Source: an uncultured Microbacterium sp.
GTDB lineage: Bacteria; Actinomycetota; Actinomycetes; Actinomycetales; Microbacteriaceae
DNA length: 64,000 nt
Assembly (NCBI RefSeq): GCF_947489255.1
Contig: NZ_CANLCY010000004.1
Location: 310,001-374,000, forward strand
Reading direction: 5' to 3'
Numbering within the stretch: position 1 is the stretch's first letter; every line of letters begins with the position of its first letter. Both the position numbers and the translations under genes were made by a program. The notes under the pieces are model-generated. The model worked only from the letters and a program-made list of their open reading frames with translations. It was not told the origin of the DNA and made no database searches. Below, one piece after another: positions 17,256 through 24,715 of the stretch.

Positions 17256-17786
17256 GTGGATGATGACGACGCCGGGCTGTGGGACCGGGTGCGCCAGGGG
17301 GACGAACTTGCGCTCGCCGCGCTGTTCGATCGGTTCGAGGGGCGGTTGTTCCGGCACGCCTCGCGGTTGCTGACCCATCGGGAGGACGCGAAGGATGCCG
17401 TGACGGTCGCCTTCTTCGAGCTGTGGCGCAAGCGGGCGACGGTGCGACTGGTCGACGGGTCGCCGCTGCCGTGGCTGCTCACGACCGTGGCGCACTGCGC
17501 ACGCAATCTCGAGCGCTCGAGCCGGCGGTACCGAGCGCTCCTGGACCGAGCGCCGGTGGCCGAGCCGCGGGCGGTGCACGGGCACGACGACAGCGGCGTG
17601 ATGGAGGCGTTGAGACGTCTGCCGGAGCGCGAGCAGGCGGTGGTGGTGCTGTCGGTGCTGGAGGGCTACTCGGAGCGGGAGGTCGCTCAGGCCCTCGGGA
17701 TCCCGGCCGGAACGGTGAAGTCGCGGCTGGCCCGCGCCAAGGCGAAGTTGCGCGATGAGCTCGCGCTGGAAGGGGCACGGGCATGA
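17256..17786 (+). CDS. sigma-70 family RNA polymerase sigma factor (ECF-like)
   Basis: This 176-residue protein has only regions 2 and 4. Region 2 (about 10-90) includes LFDRFEGRLFRHASRLL and the promoter-melting DAVTVAFFELWRKR helix. Region 4 (about 112-165) has LPEREQAVVVLSVLEGYSE and the recognition helix IPAGTVKSRLARAKAKL. It overlaps the next gene by ATGA (17783-17786), so sigma factor and membrane partner are translated together. The GTG start gives the acidic opening VDDDDAGLWDRV, which aligns with the start of region 2. Confidence 0.88.
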   Translation: MDDDDAGLWDRVRQGDELALAALFDRFEGRLFRHASRLLTHREDAKDAVTVAFFELWRKRATVRLVDGSPLPWLLTTVAHCARNLERSSRRYRALLDRAPVAEPRAVHGHDDSGVMEALRRLPEREQAVVVLSVLEGYSEREVAQALGIPAGTVKSRLARAKAKLRDELALEGARA

Positions 17787-18973
17787 ACGACGAACTGACG
17801 CCCTCCGAGCGCGCCGCCCTGCGCGCGCGCATCGTGGGCGGAGCCCGCGGGATCAAGCCCGTCGGGGTGCACCGCAACGCGGTCGTCTCCGGGTCGATCG
17901 CGGCCGTGCTGGTGATCGGCATCGCCGGGGGAGTGGCGGTGACGTCGACCCTCGGCGCGGCGCAGATCGCGACGACGCCGTCACCGACGGCGACGGTGTC
18001 GGTGATCGACCCTCTGCCCTCGCCGAGCCCGAGCGCGCCGACGGCGACGCCTTCCGCACCGCCGGAGGCGGCTGTCGTGCTCGATGGCGACTGTACGGAG
18101 CTGCTCGACGCCGACGAGGCCGACGCATTCGTCCGGGGAGCGGTCGCGTCGCCCTTCGTCAACAGCATCCGTTCGACGCCGCCTCGGCAGAACGACACCC
18201 TGGGACTGCTGGGCGGGTTGTCGTGCGTGTGGTCGACCGACCAGGACGGCTTCAGCGTGACAGTACTTCCGAGTGCGGTGGTGCCCGCCGGCGTCATGGA
18301 CGCGTGGCGCGCCGACGAGCGATGCGAGCCCGGCCAATTGTGCCTCGCCGAGAAGACGATCGGTGACCTGTGGATCGGCGTGAACTGGTGGGACCCGGGG
18401 TACAACCTCGAGCCGTCGCCCGAGGTCTCCGCGGCGGTGGATCGCGTGCGCGCGGCGTCGGAAGACGTGCTCTCCCTGGTGGAGACGCGCCTCGCGGGCG
18501 CTGTCGGCGTTCCCCGCGCCGAAGTGACCGGGCAGCCCCTCCCGGCGTGCAGAGACTTCGACGCGCTCGTGTCCGACTGGGCGGGCGCCGACGTCGAGGA
18601 GGGATACCCCAGCGACACCGTCCCCTCGGGACCGGTCTGGGACATCGGCGTCTCCACGGGGGTCGTCCGCTTCTGCGGCTGGTCGTCGTATCCGTCTGAC
18701 GACACCGGGCGAGCCCTCGCTCTCGGCTCCTACACGCAGCCGCTGCTGGGCGCGCCCTCCGCGGACGATCTCGAAGAGCGCGGCATGCGAGCGATCGAGA
18801 TCCCGGGAACGTCGGCCGCCTGGATCGAGGACGACGCAGAGAACGGGGGCGCGGTCACGATCATCGCCGTGGTCGGGGAGACCAGGCTCACCGTGTTCGG
18901 GGGCGGGAGGGAGACCGGCGAGTGGGTCGACCTCGTGTCGCGGCTCGCCGAAGACCCGGGCGTGCGGGGCTGA
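17783..18973 (+). CDS. single-pass membrane protein coupled to the sigma factor (putative anti-sigma or sensor)
   Basis: This 396-residue protein was not recognised by family. Residues 1-33 are cytoplasmic and charged, residues 34-57 form one membrane helix (GSIAAVLVIGIAGGVAVTST), and the rest is outside, starting with a Pro/Ser/Thr-rich tether at about 65-95. Cysteines are spread through the outer domain. Its start overlaps the sigma-factor stop (ATGA). Layout and coupling suggest an anti-sigma or signal-sensing partner, but the short N-terminus has no recognisable zinc-binding anti-sigma motif. Confidence 0.7.
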   Translation: MNDELTPSERAALRARIVGGARGIKPVGVHRNAVVSGSIAAVLVIGIAGGVAVTSTLGAAQIATTPSPTATVSVIDPLPSPSPSAPTATPSAPPEAAVVLDGDCTELLDADEADAFVRGAVASPFVNSIRSTPPRQNDTLGLLGGLSCVWSTDQDGFSVTVLPSAVVPAGVMDAWRADERCEPGQLCLAEKTIGDLWIGVNWWDPGYNLEPSPEVSAAVDRVRAASEDVLSLVETRLAGAVGVPRAEVTGQPLPACRDFDALVSDWAGADVEEGYPSDTVPSGPVWDIGVSTGVVRFCGWSSYPSDDTGRALALGSYTQPLLGAPSADDLEERGMRAIEIPGTSAAWIEDDAENGGAVTIIAVVGETRLTVFGGGRETGEWVDLVSRLAEDPGVRG

Positions 18974-19007
18974 AGCGCCGGCATCCGCCCCGCCCTCCTG
19001 CGCGGCC

Positions 19008-19013
19008 TAGACT
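19008..19013 (+). promoter_or_regulatory. -10 hexamer TAGACT of proS
   Basis: It lies 8 nt before the GTG start, so the transcript has no or almost no leader. Confidence 0.55.
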
Positions 19014-19021
19014 CGACTCTC

Positions 19022-20818
19022 GTGGTCACCCGTCTGTCGAACTACTTCCTCCGCACGCTCCGCGAAGACCCCTCGGATGCCGAGGTCACGAGCCACCGCC
19101 TGCTCGTGCGCGCCGGATACATCCGCCGCAACGCCCCGGGCATCTTCGCGTGGCTGCCACTCGGTCTGAAGGTCAAGGCCAAGATCGAGACGGTCGTGCG
19201 GGAGGAGATGGCGAACGCCGGCGCGTTCGAGGTGCACTTCCCGGCGCTGCTGCCGCGTGAGCCCTACGAGGTCACCGGCCGCTGGGAGGAGTACGGCGAC
19301 GCGCTGTTCCGCCTGCAGGACCGCAAGGGCGCCGACTACCTCCTCGCTCCCACGCACGAGGAGATGTTCACCCTCCTGGTGAAGGACCTCTACTCGTCGT
19401 ACAAGGACCTGCCGCTGACGATCTACCAGATCCAGGACAAGTACCGCGACGAGGCGCGCCCCCGCGCTGGCCTCCTGCGCGGCCGCGAGTTCACGATGAA
19501 GGACGCCTATTCGTTCGACGCGACGGATGCCGGCCTCGACGCGTCGTACCAGGCGCAGCGCGACGCCTACGAGCGCATCTTCACGCGCCTGGGCCTCGAG
19601 TACGTCATCGTCGCCGCCGACGCGGGCGCGATGGGCGGCTCGAAGTCGGAGGAGTTCCTGCACCCGACCCCCATCGGCGAGGACACGTTCGTGCGCTCCG
19701 CCGGCGGGTACGCCGCCAACGTCGAGGCCTTCACGACGGTCGCGCCGGAGTCGCTCCCGATCGACGGACAGCCGGATGCCGTCATCTTCGACTCCCCGAA
19801 CACCCCCACGATCGCGACCCTCGTTGATCACGCCAACGCGCACCTCGAGGCCCCCGCCGCCGGCATCGCAGGCCCCGCCACCGCCGAGGCGACGCAGTGG
19901 ACGGCCGCGCACACGCTCAAGAACGTGGTGCTCGCGCTCACCCACCTCGACGGCACGCGCGAGCTGGTCGTCGTGGGCCTTCCCGGCGATCGCGACGTCG
20001 ACGACAAGCGCGTCGAAGTGGCGTTCGCCCCGGCCGAGGTCGAAGCCGCGACCGACGAGGACTTCGCGAAGAGCCCGCTGCTGGTCAAGGGCTACATCGG
20101 TCCCTGGTCGCCCACCGGCCCCGTGCTGGGCGAGGAGTCGGCGACGAAGATCCGCTACGTGCTCGACCCCCGCGTCGTCGACGGCACCGCGTGGATCACC
20201 GGCGCGAACGTCGATCAGAAGCACGTGCACTCCCTCGTGGCGGGCCGCGACTTCGTCGGCGACGGTTTCGTCGAGGTCGCCACCGTGCGCCCCGGCGACC
20301 CGGCCCCCGACGGCTCGGGCCCCGTGGAGCTGGCGCGCGGCATGGAGATCGGTCACGTCTTCCAGCTCGGTCGCAAGTACGCCGAGGCTCTGGGCCTGAA
20401 GGTGCTCGACGAGAACGGCAAGCTCGCCACCGTCACGATGGGCTCGTACGGCATCGGGGTCACCCGCATCCTCGCGATCATCGCCGAGCTCAACAACGAC
20501 GCCAAGGGCCTCATCTGGCCCGCCTCGGTCGCCCCCTTCGACGTGCACGTCGTCGCGACGGGTCGGGATGCCGTGGCCTTCGATCTCGCCGCCTCCGTGT
20601 CCGCGCAGCTCGAGGCCGCCGGTCTCGACGTGCTGTATGACGACCGTCCCAAGGTCTCGCCGGGTGTGAAGTTCGGCGACGCCGAGCTCGTCGGCATCCC
20701 GCGAATCCTCATCGTCGGCCGCGGCGCGGCCGAGGGACAGGTGGAGCTGTGGGACCGCCGCACGGGCGAGCGCGACACCGTGTCGGTCGACGACGCTCTG
20801 GCGGCTCTGACGCGCTGA
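19022..20818 (+). CDS. proS: prolyl-tRNA synthetase
   Basis: This 598-residue class II synthetase charges tRNA-Pro. Motif 1 is near residues 40-70 ([12 protein letters not shown]), motif 2 is [20 protein letters not shown], and motif 3 is the [10 protein letters not shown] stretch near residue 475. The long insert between motifs 2 and 3 (about residues 225-400) corresponds to the bacterial editing domain that removes mischarged alanine. A C-terminal anticodon-binding domain follows. It starts at a GTG with no ribosome site, in line with leaderless transcription. Confidence 0.97.
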   Translation: MVTRLSNYFLRTLREDPSDAEVTSHRLLVRAGYIRRNAPGIFAWLPLGLKVKAKIETVVREEMANAGAFEVHFPALLPREPYEVTGRWEEYGDALFRLQDRKGADYLLAPTHEEMFTLLVKDLYSSYKDLPLTIYQIQDKYRDEARPRAGLLRGREFTMKDAYSFDATDAGLDASYQAQRDAYERIFTRLGLEYVIVAADAGAMGGSKSEEFLHPTPIGEDTFVRSAGGYAANVEAFTTVAPESLPIDGQPDAVIFDSPNTPTIATLVDHANAHLEAPAAGIAGPATAEATQWTAAHTLKNVVLALTHLDGTRELVVVGLPGDRDVDDKRVEVAFAPAEVEAATDEDFAKSPLLVKGYIGPWSPTGPVLGEESATKIRYVLDPRVVDGTAWITGANVDQKHVHSLVAGRDFVGDGFVEVATVRPGDPAPDGSGPVELARGMEIGHVFQLGRKYAEALGLKVLDENGKLATVTMGSYGIGVTRILAIIAELNNDAKGLIWPASVAPFDVHVVATGRDAVAFDLAASVSAQLEAAGLDVLYDDRPKVSPGVKFGDAELVGIPRILIVGRGAAEGQVELWDRRTGERDTVSVDDALAALTR

Positions 20819-20841
20819 ACTCCCACGCCCGTCCCCTCATC

Positions 20842-20910
20842 GCGAGACGGCATCCCGCCGACGGAACGGTTGCAGGCTGCAGCCGACGCGTCGGCGAGGT
20901 GCCGTCTCGC
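20842..20910 (+). terminator. nested hairpin structure after proS
   Basis: The outer arms GCGAGACGGCA (20842-20852) and TGCCGTCTCGC (20900-20910) are perfect complements. Inside them CGCCGACG (20856-20863) pairs with CGTCGGCG (20889-20896), and GGCTGCAGCC lies in the centre. The 69-nt fold begins 24 nt after the proS stop. It is probably a terminator, though unusually elaborate and without a T-run. Confidence 0.55.
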
Positions 20911-20970
20911 CGTGTCCGGAGGGTGTCGGGGGAGGGCGGTCAAGAGGCCGCGGGGCGCCCTCCGGGTCGA

Positions 20971-20976
20971 TAGCGT
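20971..20976 (+). promoter_or_regulatory. -10 hexamer TAGCGT of the aldo/keto reductase
   Basis: It lies 7 nt before the ATG. Confidence 0.5.
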
Positions 20977-20983
20977 GGATGCC

Positions 20984-21805
20984 ATGATCTCCGCGCCCCG
21001 CCTGTCGCTCAGCGACGGTTCCACGATCCCCCAGCTCGGCGTCGGCACCTACAAGGTGCCCGCCGAGGTCACCGCCGACCTCGTCGAGGGAGCGATCGCC
21101 GCGGGCTACCGCCACATCGACACCGCGGCCCTCTACGGCAACGAGGCCGAGGTGGGCGAAGGGCTGCGGGCGTCGGGCGTCGCCCGCGACGAGGTGTTCG
21201 TCACGACGAAGGTCTGGAACGACGACCAGGGCTTCGATCAGACGCTGCGCGCATTCGACGCGAGCGCGGAGAAGCTCGGGCTCGAGCGGGTCGACCTGTA
21301 CCTCATCCACTGGCCGATCCCGAGCGCCGACCGCTACGTCGACACGTGGAGGGCGCTGCTGCGGTTGCAGCAAGAGGGGCGCGCCACCTCGATCGGGGTG
21401 AGCAACTTCTCGGTGCCGCACCTCGAGCGCCTGCGCGACGAGACCGGGGTGCTCCCGGCGGTCAATCAGGTCGAGCTGCACCCCCGCTTCCCGCAGAACG
21501 AGCTCGTGGCGTGGCACGCCGCCCACGGCATCGTCACCGAGGCGTGGGCGCCCCTCGCGCGCGGGGGGCTGCTCGACGAGCCGGTCCTGGCCCGCATCGC
21601 CGAGAAGTACGGCAAGACGCCGGCGCAGGTCGTCATCCGCTGGCACCTCGATCGCGACCTCGTCGTGTTCCCGAAGTCGGTGTCGCTTGATCGCATCCGC
21701 GAGAACGGCGACGTGTTCGACTTCACCCTCGACGCCGACGACCACGCGCAGATCGCGACGCTGGACACGGCGGAGCGTACCGGCCGCAACCCCGACCTCG
21801 ACTGA
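20984..21805 (+). CDS. aldo/keto reductase
   Basis: This 273-residue NADPH-dependent oxidoreductase belongs to the AKR superfamily, with 2,5-diketogluconate-reductase-like sequence. Catalytic residues are visible: Asp and Tyr in GYRHIDTAALYGNE (Asp45, Tyr50), Lys in FVTTKVWNDD, and His in LYLIHWP. GVSNFSVPHLERL and the cofactor-binding FPKSVSLDRIREN region near the C-terminus complete the barrel. The substrate cannot be assigned. Confidence 0.92.
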   Translation: MISAPRLSLSDGSTIPQLGVGTYKVPAEVTADLVEGAIAAGYRHIDTAALYGNEAEVGEGLRASGVARDEVFVTTKVWNDDQGFDQTLRAFDASAEKLGLERVDLYLIHWPIPSADRYVDTWRALLRLQQEGRATSIGVSNFSVPHLERLRDETGVLPAVNQVELHPRFPQNELVAWHAAHGIVTEAWAPLARGGLLDEPVLARIAEKYGKTPAQVVIRWHLDRDLVVFPKSVSLDRIRENGDVFDFTLDADDHAQIATLDTAERTGRNPDLD

Positions 21806-21897
21806 GGCGGGCCACGTCGGCGTCCTCGTCCGTCGGGCGTCGCGTGCGAGAACCGCGCGGGGGGGACTCGGCCGCCGCGAGAGGCGAGGGCCGGCTC

Positions 21898-22707
21898 TCA
21901 GGCGTCGAGACGGGCGTAACGCGCGCGGAAAATCGTGAACACGCCGTAGGCGAGGAAGCCGAGGCCGACCAGGCATGCCAGAACGGGGCCGGCGGGCAGC
22001 GCGATCACGGCTGAGACGGCACCGTCGAGTCCCCCCGCCGTGTCGGGCTCGACGGTGATGGCGGCGACGACGAGCAGGGCCCCGATGATCAGCAGCGCCA
22101 GCCCCTTCGTCACGAATCCCACCACCCCGAGCGCCGTGAGGGCGAAGCCGAGGGGGCCGTCGGGCGTGCGCACCTTGGAGTGGAACGAGCGGCGCACCCC
22201 CATCCACGCGAAGCCGACGCCGACGGCGGCCACCACCGCTCCCACGGCGCCGAGCACGAATCCGCCCACCGACCACGTCAGCACCCCTTCGCTGAGGTTC
22301 TCCGCGGCCTGCTCGGCGTGAGGGCGCGAGCCGAGGGCGACGGATGCCGAGACGAGCCCGACCGCGACGAAGACCACGCCCTGCGGCGCCTCGGTGAGGA
22401 TGCGGCCGATCCGGCGCCACACCGTGAGGCGGCGTGGCGCGAACGCCTGCAGCAGGTGCCACCCGCCGAGGGCGACGAGCCCCACCGCCAGGGCCCACAG
22501 CGCGGCCGCGCCCAGCGGCGCCGCCGCGAGGGCGCGGAACGCCCCGGTCTGATCACTGTCCTCCTGGGCGCCGAGGCCCACCGCGATCACGAGCCCGCCG
22601 ATGAGCAGGTGCAGGATGCCGTTGGCGCCGTAGCCCGCGCGCGCGGCGACGCGGAACGCGGGGTTCGCCGCGGCGTCACGGGCGGCGGTGCGGGCGGAGG
22701 TCGGCAT
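21898..22707 (-). CDS. DUF1206 membrane protein
   Basis: This 269-residue protein contains three similar two-helix repeats (GYGANGILHLLIGGL, LTEAPQGVVFVAVGL, GVVGFVTKGLALLIIGAL), as in the DUF1206 family, for about six membrane helices. Each repeat begins with a positively charged stretch before a Gly-rich helix. The biochemical function is unknown. The ATG lies 6 nt after TACGGT on the minus strand. It diverges from the lipase fusion gene, with only 75 bp between starts. Confidence 0.82.
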   Translation of the reverse strand: MPTSARTAARDAAANPAFRVAARAGYGANGILHLLIGGLVIAVGLGAQEDSDQTGAFRALAAAPLGAAALWALAVGLVALGGWHLLQAFAPRRLTVWRRIGRILTEAPQGVVFVAVGLVSASVALGSRPHAEQAAENLSEGVLTWSVGGFVLGAVGAVVAAVGVGFAWMGVRRSFHSKVRTPDGPLGFALTALGVVGFVTKGLALLIIGALLVVAAITVEPDTAGGLDGAVSAVIALPAGPVLACLVGLGFLAYGVFTIFRARYARLDA

Positions 22708-22713
22708 CCCGCC

Positions 22714-22719
22714 ACCGTA
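22714..22719 (-). promoter_or_regulatory. -10 hexamer TACGGT of the DUF1206 gene
   Basis: It sits 6 nt from the ATG, back-to-back with the lipase-gene hexamer at 22771. Confidence 0.55.
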
Positions 22720-22770
22720 TGCCGTCGCGGGGGAGGCGGCGACCGGCCCGAGGCGCGTGCCGGCGATGCC

Positions 22771-22776
22771 TATCAT
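22771..22776 (+). promoter_or_regulatory. -10 hexamer TATCAT of the lipase fusion gene
   Basis: It lies 6 nt before the ATG, consistent with a leaderless mRNA. Confidence 0.55.
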
Positions 22777-22782
22777 GGCCTG

Positions 22783-24621
22783 ATGCCCGCCACCCGCCGA
22801 CCGCACGCGCGACGGTGGAACGCCCTCCCCGCCCTCGTGCGCAACGCCCCTCCGCGCGTGCTGCTCGTGATCGGTGCGATCGTGGTGGCGCTCGGTGTGC
22901 TGATCGTCTCGCGACCCCTCACCTCGCTCGTGCTGCTGGGCGTCTACGTGGGGGCGAGCGCGGTCGTCATGGGCATCGTCGAGCTCGTCGGACGCCCGGC
23001 GAGCTGGTGGGCGCGATCGGTGTCGGCCGCGTGGATCCTCGCGGGCCTGGCGGTGCTCGTGTGGCTCGGACGCAGCCTCGAGCTGCTGCCGCCGGTGCTC
23101 GCGGTGCTGCTGGTGATCGGTGGCCTCGCCTCGATCGGCCGGGCCGTCAGTCGCGGGGGAGCGAGCGCACGCATCCTCGCGCTCTCGTGGGGCGTCGCGC
23201 AGATCGCCTTCGGCGTCCTCTCCTTCACCTGGCCCGACGTGACGGTGCTCGTGCTGGCCGTCGTGTTCGGCGTGCGCACGATCGTGTTCGGCCTGGGCGT
23301 GTTCTGGCGCGGGGCGGTCGGCATCCGTCGCCCGCGCGATCGCGCGGAGCCGTTCGACGCGCAGCGCGCCGTGCGGCGTCGGCGCGTGCGCGCCCGCTGG
23401 GCGGCGGCCGGGCGCTACGCCCTGTCCCTCGTGCTCGTGGCCACCGCGGCTGGAGGGTGGTGGCTCAACGACTGGCTCGATGCGGGCGCCCCCGTGGTCG
23501 ACGCGTTCTACGACCCGCCGGCCGAGGTGCCGAGCGGACACGGTCGTCTCATCCGCTCCGACGCCTACCTCGGGCGCCTCCCCGAGAACGGCGACGTCAC
23601 GCGGATGCTCTACACGACCCGGGATGCCGCCAACCGCCCCGCCGTGGCCAGCGCGCTCGTCATCGTGCCGAAGGATCTGCCGCCGGGTCCGCGCCCCGTC
23701 ATCGTCTGGAACCACGGCACGACGGGTGTGGCCCAGGGGTGCGCCCCGAGCCTGCGCGACGCGTCTGCGACGAAGTGGTCGATCCCCGCGCTCGAGCAGG
23801 CGCTCAAGGCCGGGTGGGTCGTGGTCGCCTCCGACTTCTCGGGCCAGGGCGCCCCCGGCGCGTATCCGTACCTGATCGGAAAGGGAGAGGCCCGGTCGTC
23901 GCTCGACGCCGTCCTGGCCGCGAGCGAACTTCGCACCGATCTCACCCTCTCGCCCGACACCGTGGTGTGGGGGCATTCGCAGGGTGGCCACGCGGCCCTG
24001 TGGACCACCGCGATCGCCGAGGACTACGCGCCCGGCATCGACGTGCTGGGCACCGCGGTGGTGGCCCCCGTCGCCGACCCGCCCGCGCTGGCGCGCGAGC
24101 TGCTGTCGGGACCCCCGAACGCGATGCTGTCGGTCATCACGTCGTGGGTGCTCGTGCCGTATTCCGAGACCTACGCCGACGTGCATCTCGACGACTACAT
24201 CGCCGAAGGATCCCGCTCGATCGTGCTCGAGATGACCCAGCGGTGCCCCAGCGAGCCCGGCGTGGTCGTCTCGGTGCTCACCGCCCTCGGGGTGAGCGAG
24301 GACCGCCCGCTCTACAACGCCGACCTCACCGACGGCGCGCTCGGCCGCCGCCTCGCCGAGAACGCGATGACCGAGCCGCTCGGCACCCCGATGCTCGTCG
24401 CATGGGGCGCGGATGACGAGGTCATCCCGCCCAAGCTGCAGCGCGACTACGTGCAGGAGCTGTGCGCCGAAGGGCAGGCGGTGCGGTGGGCGACCTACGC
24501 CGGCTACGACCATCTGCGCCCGATCCTGCCCAAGTCGCGCTTCCTGCCCGTGCTGTACAGCTGGACGAAGAACCTCATCGAGGGTCGCGACCAGGTCGTC
24601 GACGGGTGCGGGCTGCGCTGA
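22783..24621 (+). CDS. HdeD-like membrane domain fused to a secretory-lipase-type hydrolase
   Basis: This 612-residue two-part protein starts with residues about 25-190, which hold six or so short membrane helices resembling DUF308/HdeD proteins (PLTSLVLLGVYVGASAVVMG). Another helix at about 205-225 (YALSLVLVATAAGGWWL) leads to an outer alpha/beta hydrolase domain. That domain has the nucleophile elbow GHSQGG near residue 395, an oxyanion-region NHGT, Asp in WGADDE, and His in YDHLRP. It resembles the LIP secretory lipase family. The hydrolase probably acts outside the membrane on an ester substrate. The fusion is unusual. Confidence 0.78.
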   Translation: MPATRRPHARRWNALPALVRNAPPRVLLVIGAIVVALGVLIVSRPLTSLVLLGVYVGASAVVMGIVELVGRPASWWARSVSAAWILAGLAVLVWLGRSLELLPPVLAVLLVIGGLASIGRAVSRGGASARILALSWGVAQIAFGVLSFTWPDVTVLVLAVVFGVRTIVFGLGVFWRGAVGIRRPRDRAEPFDAQRAVRRRRVRARWAAAGRYALSLVLVATAAGGWWLNDWLDAGAPVVDAFYDPPAEVPSGHGRLIRSDAYLGRLPENGDVTRMLYTTRDAANRPAVASALVIVPKDLPPGPRPVIVWNHGTTGVAQGCAPSLRDASATKWSIPALEQALKAGWVVVASDFSGQGAPGAYPYLIGKGEARSSLDAVLAASELRTDLTLSPDTVVWGHSQGGHAALWTTAIAEDYAPGIDVLGTAVVAPVADPPALARELLSGPPNAMLSVITSWVLVPYSETYADVHLDDYIAEGSRSIVLEMTQRCPSEPGVVVSVLTALGVSEDRPLYNADLTDGALGRRLAENAMTEPLGTPMLVAWGADDEVIPPKLQRDYVQELCAEGQAVRWATYAGYDHLRPILPKSRFLPVLYSWTKNLIEGRDQVVDGCGLR

Positions 24622-24703
24622 TCCCCGGCGGGAGACGTGCGGCGTTCGGGTGAAGATCGTGTGTCGATTCCGATCCGCCTTGGCAGTGCGGGGTCGACCT
24701 GCG

Positions 24704-24709
24704 TACGGT
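24704..24709 (+). promoter_or_regulatory. -10 hexamer TACGGT of glgP
   Basis: Six bases (CGGAAC) separate it from the GTG start. Confidence 0.55.
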
Positions 24710-24715
24710 CGGAAC

